Shown: positions 1-7,903, counted from the first letter of the stretch. The stretch: 15,670 nucleotides of DNA from Ruminococcaceae bacterium UBA6857 (GCA_002451715.1 DKDD01000189.1:12804-28473), one strand, 5' to 3'. Program-made: numbers and translations. Notes: a model not told the origin generated them from the letters alone.

Positions 1-10
1 AAAGAGCAAC

Positions 11-1525
11 ATGGACGAAAAGCACCTCAAGTTCTTCCGCGAGGTTGTCGGTGACGCATATGTTTCAACCGCAGATTATAACCGCCTTGCCGTTGCATAC
101 GGAAAAACCGCGTATGACCTTCTTCGCCTTCGCGAAAGAAAGATTGATTCGCTTCCCGATGTTGTAATCTATCCGGACACAACCGAGCAGGTTGAAAAAA
201 TTGTTGCATACTGCACCGAAAACGATATTCCCCTTTATGTTTACGGCGGCGGCTCAACGATAACAAGGGGCGTTGAACCGATTAAAGGCGGCGTTTCGCT
301 TGATATGAGAATGCGTTTTAACAAGGTTATCCGCTTCAACGAAGTTGACCAGACCATCACCGTTCAGGCAGGTATGTCCGGTCCGAAACTTGAAGAAACG
401 CTCAACAATGCCGTTCAAAACTTCGGCGCAAAAAGAGCTTATACCTGCGGACACTTCCCGCAGTCGTTCGAATATTCAAGCGTCGGAGGCTGGACCGTTA
501 CCCGCGGTGCCGGTCAGAACAGCACATATTATGGATGTATTACCGATATCGTTCTTTCGCAGAAATACGCAACTCCCATCGGCAACTTCCAGACCAGCCA
601 TTATTCACGCGAAGCAACCGGTCCGAACCTCAATCAGATCATGATGGGTTCCGAAGGCACTTTCGGCGTACTTACCGAAGTTACTCTTCGCATTTTCAGA
701 TATATGCCCGAAAACAGAAAGCGCTTTTCATACATCTTTAAGGATTGGAAAACCGCAATGGACGCAGGCAGAGAAATGATGCAGTGCGAATGCGGCTTCT
801 CCTCTGTTTTCCGCCTTTCCGACCCGGAAGAAACCAACCTTATGCTTCGCCTTTACAACGTTGACGAAACTCCGCTTTGGAAACTTCTTGACGTAACCGG
901 CTTCAAAGATATGGAACGCTGCCTCTTCCTCGGTTTCACCGACGGCGAAAAAGGCTATTCGGCAAACGTTGCAAAGAACATCAGAAGAATTGCAAAGAAA
1001 TACGGCGCAATGAGCCTTACCTCTTTTGTTTGCAAAAGCTGGGAAAAAGGACGCTTCAATGACCCGTATCTTCGCGACACGCTCATGGACTTCGGTGTAA
1101 CGACCGATACTCTTGAATGTACCGTAAACTGGTCGAACATGGCTCAGGTTCATGCGGACGTTCGCAAAGTTTGCAAAGCACTTCCGAACACAATCGTAAC
1201 GACCCATATGTCACACTGCTATCCGCAGGGCGCAAACCTTTACTTCATCTTCCTCACAAAGATGTCGTCCTCAGAGGAATTTAAGGCATATCACACAAGT
1301 ATTCTTGACGCAATTCAAAAGTCCGGCGCGGCAATCAGCCACCACCACGGAATCGGAAAAATGTTTGCTCCGTGGCTTGAGGGCAGCCTCGGAAGAACCG
1401 AATACGGTGTGTTCAAGGCACTCAAAAATTATTTCGACCCGAAGTATAACATGAATCCGGGCGGAACGATCGGTCTTGACCTCAAGGAAGATGAAAAACG
1501 CTTTATGCGCGACGATATTAAATAA
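11..1525 (+). CDS. FAD-linked oxidase, alkyl-DHAP synthase/GlcD superfamily (possibly 5'-partial)
   Basis: This is a 504-residue flavoprotein with a PCMH-type FAD domain (about 45-235) followed by a FAD-oxidase C-terminal domain. Visible are the FAD phosphate loop YGGGSTITRG (78-87), the segment SSVGGWTVTRGAG (156-168) and MMGSEGTFGVLTEVTL (211-226). Near the end are HHHGIGK (444-450) and the family's closing MNPGG (481-485). The SSVGGW and HHHGIGK motifs resemble alkyldihydroxyacetonephosphate synthase more than lactate or glycolate oxidases, so the protein probably oxidises or exchanges a 2-hydroxy-acid-like or DHAP-ester-like substrate; which one is unknown. No ribosome site precedes this ATG and the frame stays open to the window edge, so the true start may lie to the left. 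Bacterial AGPS-like proteins are often somewhat longer. It stands alone before a terminator. Superfamily is certain; substrate is not. Confidence 0.85.
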   Translation: MDEKHLKFFREVVGDAYVSTADYNRLAVAYGKTAYDLLRLRERKIDSLPDVVIYPDTTEQVEKIVAYCTENDIPLYVYGGGSTITRGVEPIKGGVSLDMRMRFNKVIRFNEVDQTITVQAGMSGPKLEETLNNAVQNFGAKRAYTCGHFPQSFEYSSVGGWTVTRGAGQNSTYYGCITDIVLSQKYATPIGNFQTSHYSREATGPNLNQIMMGSEGTFGVLTEVTLRIFRYMPENRKRFSYIFKDWKTAMDAGREMMQCECGFSSVFRLSDPEETNLMLRLYNVDETPLWKLLDVTGFKDMERCLFLGFTDGEKGYSANVAKNIRRIAKKYGAMSLTSFVCKSWEKGRFNDPYLRDTLMDFGVTTDTLECTVNWSNMAQVHADVRKVCKALPNTIVTTHMSHCYPQGANLYFIFLTKMSSSEEFKAYHTSILDAIQKSGAAISHHHGIGKMFAPWLEGSLGRTEYGVFKALKNYFDPKYNMNPGGTIGLDLKEDEKRFMRDDIK

Positions 1526-1535
1526 AAACCAAAAT

Positions 1536-1570
1536 ACGGCTGCCGAAAAACGGCGGCCGTGTTGTTTTTG
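1536..1570 (+). terminator. Intrinsic terminator after the FAD-linked oxidase
   Basis: A 10-bp stem (1536-1545 with 1551-1560, one G-U pair) closes an AAAAA loop and is followed by GTTGTTTTTG. It lies 11 nt after the stop codon. Confidence 0.88.
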
Positions 1571-1649
1571 AACAAAGCGGTCTTGAAACAAGAATATGTC
1601 TTTAATATACAATTTTTGTTCTTTTGTTTTAGAAACATTTGGATTTTTA

Positions 1650-1678
1650 TTGCAAAATTAAGTTATCGGTGATAAAAT
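1650..1678 (+). promoter_or_regulatory. Sigma-A promoter for the zinc-ribbon membrane protein operon
   Basis: TTGCAA (1650-1655) and TAAAAT (1673-1678) are separated by 17 bp. The predicted start near 1685 gives a leader of about 55 nt, ending in the AAGGAGG site at 1728-1734, 7 nt before a TTG start codon. Confidence 0.65.
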
Positions 1679-1741
1679 ATCAAAGATAATATCCGGAAAT
1701 GTACGGAAAGAGCAAGAGATTATGTTTAAGGAGGAATTCTT

Positions 1742-3229
1742 TTGGACGATTTTGAGAAGAAAGAACTTCAAAATTCCGAAAATGAACCCGGCTCGGCCGA
1801 AGAAAATTCTGCCGTAGCCGAAGAAAAAAGCCCCACTCAGGTTGAAGACGACCTTGTTAAAGAGCTTGAGGGTATTCGCGACATGCTTCAAAACGAGCTT
1901 GATTCCGCCGACGAAAACGGCGAAATCACTGTCAGACACACCGAAACCGTCGGTGAAGACGGCGAGCTGATTCAGGAGCTTGACGAAATTGACGAAACCG
2001 CTTCCGACGATGAAGACGAGCCGCCGAAAGAAAAGCGAATTTGCGCTTGCTGCGGCGAAAACGAATGTGACGATTCGTTCGGCGAAGATTATTCTTACTG
2101 CACCGAATGCAGAAAACTTATGACCGCAAGCCCCGTTCATGTCGGCGGAATACTCATGGCGGTTGTTATGATTGTTGTTGCCGCCGCTTCGCTTTGGTTC
2201 TGCGCGAAAAACGTCAACGGTTATATGACCCTTATTGACGCCGATATCGCCTATTCCGACAAAAAGCTTATCGACGCCGCAACGTCGTATAATTCATACA
2301 TTCAGTCTGCTTCCGGCGACGATATTTCGCTCAAAGCCGTAAAAAGACTTATTGAAATCTTCTCGTCAATGGGTTATTACAACGACGCTTCAACACTTGT
2401 AAATACCTACGGCGACAAGAGCGCTTCAATCGGCAAGAACGAAAAATATGCAAAGATTCCGGAAACCTATGCTTCGTTCCTTGCAACGTCTTCGGCAATC
2501 AACAGCGCAATCGGCGATGTAATCAATTCCGGCGAAAAGTTTGATTACGACGAAAAAGCCGCCGAACTTGACAAGATTCTTGAAGATGGAAAAGATTCCG
2601 AAGGCACCGCTTACAGCGAAGTTTTTGTCGAATATTATAAATATGTTCTCATGAGCATTGCAAAGGTTGACGCAGACAAGCAGATTGAACAGCTTCTTAA
2701 AGTTATGGAGCTTGACAACGGCGAAAACCCGTGGATCTATATGCCGAACCTCGTCAATGTTTATGCAAGCGAGGGCGACAGCGAAAACGCCGGTCTTTAC
2801 TTTGAAAAATGCATGGAGATCAATATTCAGGAATCGGATCTTTACATGGTTTATGCCAACGCTTTCCGCTTCGGCGAAAAAGTTGACGCAGACAAGATTC
2901 TTGAAATTGCCGACCGTGCAAAAGAAAGCTGGCCTTCAAGCGCGGCTCCCGGCTATCAGCAGATTTATGCAATCGCATATCTTCTCAAAGGTGACGGCGA
3001 AAGCGCAATGAAAGCAATTGAAGAGTATGTCGGCAACGGCAACTACACCGTTTCGGCCTGCAACCTTTATGCACTTTGCTCGCTTTATGTTAAGGACAAC
3101 GACGGCTATCAGAAAATGGTTGACCTTTTCAAAAACTCCGGAAGCTCAATCGGAAAAGATATCGTTAAGTATAAGAACGGAAAAATGACCCTCGAAGAGG
3201 TTCTCACTGACAAGGGAGGTGACATCTGA
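1742..3229 (+). CDS. Zinc-ribbon, single-span membrane protein with helical-repeat outer domain
   Basis: I do not recognise a named family. The start is TTG, fixed by AAGGAGG at 1728-1734. Residues 1-98 are highly acidic and likely disordered. A zinc ribbon follows, with CACC (101-104), another Cys at 109 and CTEC (120-123). One hydrophobic span lies at about 134-154. The remaining 340 residues are alpha-helical with TPR-like A/Y/L spacing, for example WIYMPNLVNVYASEGDSENA (331-350) and QQIYAIAYLLKGDGESA (406-422). By charge, the N-terminus and ribbon would be cytoplasmic and the repeat domain outside. It overlaps the next gene by 1 nt (TGATG), implying translational coupling and a joint role. 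The layout suggests a membrane scaffold or sensor that binds a protein partner. The architecture is clear; the function is unknown. Confidence 0.8.
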   Translation: MDDFEKKELQNSENEPGSAEENSAVAEEKSPTQVEDDLVKELEGIRDMLQNELDSADENGEITVRHTETVGEDGELIQELDEIDETASDDEDEPPKEKRICACCGENECDDSFGEDYSYCTECRKLMTASPVHVGGILMAVVMIVVAAASLWFCAKNVNGYMTLIDADIAYSDKKLIDAATSYNSYIQSASGDDISLKAVKRLIEIFSSMGYYNDASTLVNTYGDKSASIGKNEKYAKIPETYASFLATSSAINSAIGDVINSGEKFDYDEKAAELDKILEDGKDSEGTAYSEVFVEYYKYVLMSIAKVDADKQIEQLLKVMELDNGENPWIYMPNLVNVYASEGDSENAGLYFEKCMEINIQESDLYMVYANAFRFGEKVDADKILEIADRAKESWPSSAAPGYQQIYAIAYLLKGDGESAMKAIEEYVGNGNYTVSACNLYALCSLYVKDNDGYQKMVDLFKNSGSSIGKDIVKYKNGKMTLEEVLTDKGGDI

Positions 3230-3750
3230 TGTCTGCAATTTACGCAATTACAAGATTTATCACTTTTCCCGGCGCCGCCGTCAGAGCGATGTGGGAGCAT
3301 TTGATTTGCAAAATCTGCGGCGTTCCCGTTGAAGACAACAGAACTTTCCGCTTCGATGAAATGTCGAGTCATATCGAACATGAACTTATGCCGAAAGCAA
3401 CGGGTGCGTTCGCAATCGGTTTTGTTCCGGCTTTTTTCAACGGACTTCTTGCGTTTTTGCTTGCGCTCGGTCCGGTTCTCGGTCTTTTCGTTTTTGAAAT
3501 GAGCGGAACGGTCGGAAAAATCATCAACATTGCCTCTTATTGGTTTGCTTTTTCGCTCTATGTCAACAGCTATCCGTCTGTTGAAGATGCGCTCAACATG
3601 AAAGAAAAAATCTATAAGCACGGCAACATTGCACAGAAGATTTTCTATGCACCGGGCTTCCTCGGCTGTTATGTCGGCGCATATCTTGAAAAATACTGCG
3701 TCACTTTTGTTCTTGCGGCCGCAGGACTCGTATTCCTCATTATGCAGTAA
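3229..3750 (+). CDS. Small polytopic membrane protein, possible inactive relative of membrane metallopeptidases
   Basis: This 173-residue protein has hydrophobic spans at about 58-88 (long enough for one or two), 96-112 and 155-172. Its ATG overlaps the previous stop, with GGGAGGTGA at 3213-3221 as ribosome site, so it is coupled to the zinc-ribbon protein. The N-terminal stretch FPGAAVRAMWEHLICKICGV (13-32) matches the shape of the small membrane metallopeptidases that carry PGxxxHExxH followed by a cell-envelope helix and GV. Here the HExxH positions read RAMWE, so zinc catalysis would be lost. Other conserved-looking parts are SHIEHEL (47-53) and YPSVEDALNM (115-124). I infer a non-enzymatic membrane partner of the upstream protein. 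The resemblance comes from memory and is not verified; otherwise it is a conserved hypothetical protein. Confidence 0.75.
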   Translation: MSAIYAITRFITFPGAAVRAMWEHLICKICGVPVEDNRTFRFDEMSSHIEHELMPKATGAFAIGFVPAFFNGLLAFLLALGPVLGLFVFEMSGTVGKIINIASYWFAFSLYVNSYPSVEDALNMKEKIYKHGNIAQKIFYAPGFLGCYVGAYLEKYCVTFVLAAAGLVFLIMQ

Positions 3751-3756
3751 AAAACC

Positions 3757-3792
3757 AAGGGAAACCGACCCGATTGCCGGTTTCCCTTTTAT
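3757..3792 (+). terminator. Intrinsic terminator after the two-gene membrane operon
   Basis: An 11-bp perfect stem (3757-3767 with 3778-3788) closes a 10-nt loop and runs into CTTTTATTCTTT. It lies 7 nt after the stop codon. No clear promoter follows before the next gene, so read-through may feed the GNAT gene. Confidence 0.88.
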
Positions 3793-3823
3793 TCTTTACT
3801 TTGCCCGAAAGGACACCCAATAA

Positions 3824-4408
3824 ATGGAAAAGAAAAAACTTACACGCAAAGAACTTGAATATTATGCCGATATGGCGGCGGAAACCTATATGAACGACCC
3901 CGTTCACAAGTATGCGACAAAGAACGAAAAGCTTCGCAGAAAGTTTCTTTATCATTTTATGATTGAACGCCTTGCAACGTCGAACGGCGAAGATTTTATT
4001 TGCGAAGACGAAGAAAAGCGCGGACTTTGCGTTTGGCGCGACGCACACAACCCGTATACGATGATTGATTTTTTGAAATGCCCGAATTGGGTGTTTCTCG
4101 GAATGTACTGGGTTTCGCTTGTAAAAACGCTCATGGCATACGGTCACCTTGACGCAAAGGTGTTTGAAAAGAATACTCTCATCATTTCACCCGTTTTTGT
4201 TAAAGCAGACTGCAAAGGTCAGGGAATCGGAACCGCGCTCATCAAAAAGGGAATTGAAGAGCTTGTTCCGCTCGGCTATAAGCTCGGACTTGAAGCGCAG
4301 AACCCGGATAACGTGAAGCTTTATGAACGACTCGGCTTCAAAATCGTGAAACATGATTACTGGAAGAGGGAAAAAATCAATAATTATTATATGGTTTACG
4401 AAGCGTAA
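3824..4408 (+). CDS. GNAT-family N-acetyltransferase
   Basis: This 194-residue protein should transfer an acyl group from acyl-CoA to an amine; the acceptor is unknown. The acetyl-CoA-binding motif A is seen as beta strand LIISPVFV (119-126) followed by CKGQGIGTALIKKGIEEL (130-147), in which QGIGTA is the Q/RxxGxG/A pyrophosphate loop. Motif B follows as NPDNVKLYERLGFKIV (160-175), typical of the GNAT C-terminal half. The N-terminal 110 residues are more variable and contain a hydrophobic helix around 88-105 that probably shapes the acceptor pocket. AAAGGA (3808-3813) is the ribosome site. Only 21 nt separate it from the next gene, so the two are probably co-transcribed. Family is certain. 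Confidence 0.9.
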   Translation: MEKKKLTRKELEYYADMAAETYMNDPVHKYATKNEKLRRKFLYHFMIERLATSNGEDFICEDEEKRGLCVWRDAHNPYTMIDFLKCPNWVFLGMYWVSLVKTLMAYGHLDAKVFEKNTLIISPVFVKADCKGQGIGTALIKKGIEELVPLGYKLGLEAQNPDNVKLYERLGFKIVKHDYWKREKINNYYMVYEA

Positions 4409-4429
4409 TTAAAAAAAGGAGAGATACAC

Positions 4430-5119
4430 ATGTCAAAAAAAATCGCAGCCGTTTTACTCACCGTAGCAATGCTTCTTTCAATGCTCGGAACTTCCGCTTT
4501 TGCCGTCAATTCCGATTCCTTCAAGGCGTATGCTTTTGAAAACGGAAGAATCAAAAACGCCGTTGCCGCTGCCGCTGCAAAACTTATCGGCGAAGACGGA
4601 ACGGCAGAAGTCAGCGAAGCACTTGAAAAAGCCATAATTCAAAAGGCAGGAAAAAACCTGAGCGCACGCTCAATCAAAAAGGCAATGAAAAGTTTTGCCG
4701 TTCTCAACATAAGCGAACTTCCCGAAAGCGCGCAGAAAATTGCGGAATCCGCGGAGTACAAAATCAACAAGAACAATGTTGTTTATATTGTTGTTGAACT
4801 TGACAAACACCCCGAACTGCGCGATAAGCTCACGCTTTGCCAAGCTTCAAAAGCGCTTTATGAAAAGCAGAACGAATTTATTGCCGAAAGCGGAAAAGAC
4901 GGTCTCAAAGCGAATACTTATGAGCATATTGTCGGCGAACTTGCTTTGCACTGCGCGGTATATGAGCTTACCAAAGCCGCCGGCGGCGCAAGCAAACGGA
5001 ATCCGCTTTACTTCTTTTATGAAAGCGCAAGGGAATGTGAACTGAATCAAAACGAAATCAGAGGAATGCTTCTCATTTATATCGTCGGTTCGATTCTTGT
5101 TTCGCGCTACGGAAAGTAA
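4430..5119 (+). CDS. Small secreted protein of unknown function
   Basis: This 229-residue protein has a clear Sec signal peptide: MSKK, a hydrophobic core AAVLLTVAMLLSML (6-19), and an AFA cleavage box ending at residue 25. The mature part is about 204 residues and mostly helical. It starts with an Ala-rich helix (44-51), has a short extended stretch NNVVYIVVEL (115-124), and ends with a hydrophobic segment RGMLLIYIVGSILVSRYGK (211-229) that could associate with the membrane. Three Cys (137, 175, 203) remain. I recognise no domain. AAAGGAGA (4415-4422) is a good ribosome site. It sits directly behind the GNAT gene and before a strong bidirectional terminator. Confidence 0.8.
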   Translation: MSKKIAAVLLTVAMLLSMLGTSAFAVNSDSFKAYAFENGRIKNAVAAAAAKLIGEDGTAEVSEALEKAIIQKAGKNLSARSIKKAMKSFAVLNISELPESAQKIAESAEYKINKNNVVYIVVELDKHPELRDKLTLCQASKALYEKQNEFIAESGKDGLKANTYEHIVGELALHCAVYELTKAAGGASKRNPLYFFYESARECELNQNEIRGMLLIYIVGSILVSRYGK

Positions 5120-5139
5120 AATAAAATAAATAACATGAC

Positions 5140-5190
5140 AAAAAGCTATAAGCCTTCACGGACAAAAAGTCCGGCGGCTTATAGCTTTTT
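5140..5190. terminator. Two-tier bidirectional terminator between convergent genes
   Basis: A perfect 15-bp stem (5140-5154 with 5176-5190) encloses a second 5-bp hairpin (5159-5163 with 5169-5173, AAAAA loop). The outer arms begin with AAAAA and end with TTTTT, so the element works on both strands. It separates the secreted protein gene (+) from the aconitase-family gene (-). Confidence 0.92.
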
Positions 5191-5212
5191 CTTTGTGCCA
5201 AACTATAGATTG

Positions 5213-7483
5213 TTACATCTTGTTTTTATAATAATTCATCAAACAGCCGTCAAGAATAATCTGCTTTTCTTCGTCAGTGAGTCCTTTGACGAAGAGGGTG
5301 ATATCGTGAACGCCGTCTTTTGCAATGACCTTTGCGGGAATTTCTTCTTTTCCGTTTTTGATTGCGTCGCGGATTCCGGGAACGAAAACGTAATCGCCGT
5401 TGTCGTAATTAAACTCGGTGCTTTTGTCAATTGTGAACGGAAGAATACCCCAGTTGATGCAGTTTGAACGGTATCTCTTTGTTGCGAATTCATAGCAGAT
5501 GTTCGCAAAACCGCCAAGAACTTTTTGGCAGGAAGCCGCCTGTTCTCTTGCGGAACCGTCGCCCGGTCTTTTTGCAAATACGCATGAGCCGAACTGGGTG
5601 TTCTTTTCGGTTTCTTCCGCGTTGTCGCAAACCTTTTTGAGTACGGTAAGAACTTCTTCGCTTGAACCTGCGCGGCGCTTTGCTTCTTCGGCGGCAACGG
5701 CTTCGGCACGTTTAACGTACATCGGTTCGCGGCGCGAAAGCGCAAACTGCGAAAGACGAAGCGGATTGCTGCGGTAGCTTGAAGTTTCGCCGGAGGGAAT
5801 AAGTTCATCGGTTGTTGTAACGTCGTCTTGAAGTACTGCGGCAAGTTTAACAAGAAGATTGTCCGAAAGGCTATACATAGACGGCCAGTCGGTGATGTTC
5901 GGGCCGAGTTTCAGCTCGTAATCCGGCTGAGCTTTTCCGAATCCGTTATAAACGCGTTTGTCATAAACGCCCTTGTCAAAGGTGTATTCCTTGTCGTATT
6001 CGGGAATGTCAACATCGGTTGCGGCAGTGAGAACGCCTTTGTTGAGTGCGGTTGCGGCGATTGAACGCGCGTCAACAAGCGCAACCGAAGAAAGCTGTCC
6101 GTCGCCGGGCTTGCTGCCTTCGCGGTTCGGGAAGTTACGGGTTGTGTGGCGAATTGAAAGGCCGTTGTTTGCCGGAACGTCGCCAGCGCCGAAGCACGGA
6201 CCGCAGAAGCAGGGTTTGAACACTGCGCCGTCTTCAAGAAGCTTTTGCTCTGCGCCGTTTTTGATGAGCGCAAGGTTAACGGGTACGCTTGACGGATAAA
6301 CCGAAAGCGAGAAGTAACCGTCGCCGGTGCTGTTGTCGCCGAGGATTGCGGCGGCTTCGCAGATGTTTTCAAACATACCGCCGGCGCAGCCTGCGATAAC
6401 GCCCTGGTCAACGTGGATTTTTCCGTCCCGAACCTTGTCCTTGAGCGAGAAGTTGACCTTGTCGCCGAACTGAGCTTTCGCGGCTTCTTCAACCTTTTTG
6501 AGAATTGACGGGTTTTCCTGGAGTTCATGGATAGTGTAGCCGTTCGACGGGTGGAACGGAAGAGCAATCATACTTTCGATTTTTGAAAGGTCAATTTTAA
6601 CCGCCATGTCATATTTTGCAACCTTTGCGGGTTTAAGCTCTTTGTAATCTTCGTGGCGGCCGTGAACGGTATAGAACTTTTCAACGGTTTCGTCTGTCTC
6701 CCAAATTGAGGAAAGGCAAGCGGTTTCGGTTGTCATAACGTCGATACCGATTCTGAAATCCATCGAAAGATTTTTTACACCGGGGCCGACAAATTCAAGA
6801 ACCTTGTTTGTAACAAGTCCTTTTTTGAAAACGGCCGTGCAAAGAGCAATTGCAACGTCATGAGGGCCTACACCTTTTTTCGGTGCATTTTCAAGATATA
6901 CAAGAGCAACCTGCGGCTCGTTAATATCCCAGGTGTTTTTAAGAAGCTGTTTAACAAGTTCCGGACCGCCTTCGCCGACGCCCATTGTGCCCATTGCACC
7001 ATAACGCGTATGGCTGTCCGAACCGAGAATCATGTTGCCGCACTTTGTCATCATTTCGCGTGCGTACTGATGAATAACCGCCTGGTTTGCCGGAACATAG
7101 ATTCCGCCGTACTTTTTGGCAGCGGAAAGACCGAAAACGTGGTCGTCTTCGTTGATTGTTCCGCCAACGGCACAAAGGCTGTTGTGGCAGTTTGTCAGCG
7201 CATAGGGAACAGGGAACTCTTTGAGTCCGCTTGCCCTTGCGGTTTGAATGATTCCGACATAGGTGATGTCGTGCGAAATGAGCGAGTCGAAACGGATTTT
7301 CATCTTGCCCTCATCTCTCTTTACGCTGTGGGAAGAGAGAATCGAATAAGCGATTGTTCCGTTTTTGTCGCCGGAAAGACCTCTTTTTGAAAGTTCGGAT
7401 TCCTGCGCGGCGATGTCACCGTCAAGAAGCTCCTTTCCGTTAACAAGATACACGCTGTGGTCAATAATTTTTATTGCGTCCAT
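5213..7483 (-). CDS. Aconitase-superfamily hydratase
   Basis: This 756-residue protein has the full aconitase fold: three N-terminal domains (to about 480) and a C-terminal swivel domain (about 560-740). Seen are GSDSHT (154-159), CGPC (427-430) with another Cys at 366 as the likely three [4Fe-4S] ligands, TTRNFPNREG (447-456) and the swivel motif GSAREQAA (643-650), which corresponds to GSSREHAA in classical aconitase. The first ligand lies in AGCAGGMFEN rather than the usual GSCTNS, marking a divergent clade that is generally annotated just as 'hydratase' in Clostridia. Known members add or remove water on tricarboxylic acids; citrate/isocitrate is plausible but unproven here, since no citrate synthase or isocitrate dehydrogenase is adjacent. 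Ribosome site AAGGAAGGA (complement of 7490-7498). I found no convincing promoter upstream. Confidence 0.9.
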   Translation of the reverse strand: MDAIKIIDHSVYLVNGKELLDGDIAAQESELSKRGLSGDKNGTIAYSILSSHSVKRDEGKMKIRFDSLISHDITYVGIIQTARASGLKEFPVPYALTNCHNSLCAVGGTINEDDHVFGLSAAKKYGGIYVPANQAVIHQYAREMMTKCGNMILGSDSHTRYGAMGTMGVGEGGPELVKQLLKNTWDINEPQVALVYLENAPKKGVGPHDVAIALCTAVFKKGLVTNKVLEFVGPGVKNLSMDFRIGIDVMTTETACLSSIWETDETVEKFYTVHGRHEDYKELKPAKVAKYDMAVKIDLSKIESMIALPFHPSNGYTIHELQENPSILKKVEEAAKAQFGDKVNFSLKDKVRDGKIHVDQGVIAGCAGGMFENICEAAAILGDNSTGDGYFSLSVYPSSVPVNLALIKNGAEQKLLEDGAVFKPCFCGPCFGAGDVPANNGLSIRHTTRNFPNREGSKPGDGQLSSVALVDARSIAATALNKGVLTAATDVDIPEYDKEYTFDKGVYDKRVYNGFGKAQPDYELKLGPNITDWPSMYSLSDNLLVKLAAVLQDDVTTTDELIPSGETSSYRSNPLRLSQFALSRREPMYVKRAEAVAAEEAKRRAGSSEEVLTVLKKVCDNAEETEKNTQFGSCVFAKRPGDGSAREQAASCQKVLGGFANICYEFATKRYRSNCINWGILPFTIDKSTEFNYDNGDYVFVPGIRDAIKNGKEEIPAKVIAKDGVHDITLFVKGLTDEEKQIILDGCLMNYYKNKM

Positions 7484-7570
7484 ATTTATTCCTTCCTTTC
7501 GGTTGTGTACTTTGAATGGCTTTTATCTGTTGTCTTATTTAAAGCAATCGGTATTTTTAAATGATTTTGC

Positions 7571-7611
7571 ACGGCTTAATCGTAGGGGTAGGACCCGAGC
7601 CGACCCATGAA
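7571..7611 (+). repeat. Short palindromic intergenic repeat, copy 1
   Basis: This copy contains CGTAGGGG (7581-7588) after CGGCTTAAT, and ends CCGACCCATGAA (7600-7611). The imperfect arms GGGTAGG and CCGACCC can form a hairpin. Its layout matches copy 3 in inverted orientation almost base for base. It lies 88 bp upstream of the hydratase start. Confidence 0.75.
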
Positions 7612-7652
7612 ACCTACCTTTTCCACTGCGTAAATTCATTGGAAAAATGTAT

Positions 7653-7691
7653 GGTTTAATTCGTAGGGGAGTCGCTTGAGGCTCCCATCAA
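7653..7691 (+). repeat. Short palindromic intergenic repeat, copy 2
   Basis: The left side GGTTTAATTCGTAGGGG (7653-7669) is shared with copy 3. The hairpin arms here are GGGAG (7666-7670) and CTCCC (7682-7686), different from copies 1 and 3 but still complementary. Confidence 0.75.
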
Positions 7692-7782
7692 CCTCATCGT
7701 TTCCACCATATAAATCCGCCATGTGTTTGTTCGGTTAAACCGCAGAAATTATCTATAATTTTATATGCTGCAAACGGTAACG

Positions 7783-7823
7783 TTCATGGGTCGGCACAGG
7801 TCCGACCCCTACGAATTAAACCG
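7783..7823 (-). repeat. Short palindromic intergenic repeat, copy 3 (inverted)
   Basis: The reverse complement reads CGGTTTAATTCGTAGGGG and ends in CCGACCCATGAA, as in copy 1. Its arms GGGTCGG (7788-7794) and CCGACCC (7802-7808) form a perfect 7-bp stem. A separate AT-rich palindrome (7746-7761) lies between copies 2 and 3. Confidence 0.75.
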
Positions 7824-7869
7824 AACGCTTTATCAACAAATTTATGCGGTGCAAAAAATCGGGGACTTC

Positions 7870-7903
7870 GGGCGGAACACAATCTGCCCCTACGATTTAC
7901 CGG
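7870..7903 (-). repeat. Short palindromic intergenic repeat, copy 4 (inverted)
   Basis: The reverse complement starts CCGGTAAATCGTAGGGGCAG. Arms GGGC (7870-7873) and GCCC (7886-7889) pair and extend by wobble. The four copies (7571-7903) occupy most of the 489-bp gap between the hydratase and malQ genes. The rest of that gap holds only a weak hairpin (7916-7926 with 7949-7958) downstream of malQ, and no gene that I can see. Confidence 0.7.

Noticed and set aside
728..1207. Antisense open frame of 159 codons in the FAD-oxidase gene
   Set aside because: It is a shadow of the real frame; the translation shows no domain, and no promoter or ribosome site was seen.
5239..6567. Long open frames on the - strand (5239-5853 and 5911-6567) inside the hydratase gene
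   Set aside because: They overlap a complete aconitase-family gene in another frame, have low-complexity Ser/Arg/Thr-rich translations and no ribosome sites.
7519..7553. - strand TTGCTT-16-TAAAAG as a promoter for the hydratase gene
   Set aside because: The -10 box is poor (ends in G, weak match) and no supporting signal is present; it is mentioned only as not convincing.
7571..7903. The four intergenic repeats as a CRISPR array
   Set aside because: Copies are in both orientations, diverge internally, have unequal spacing (about 40-95 bp) and no cas gene is present.
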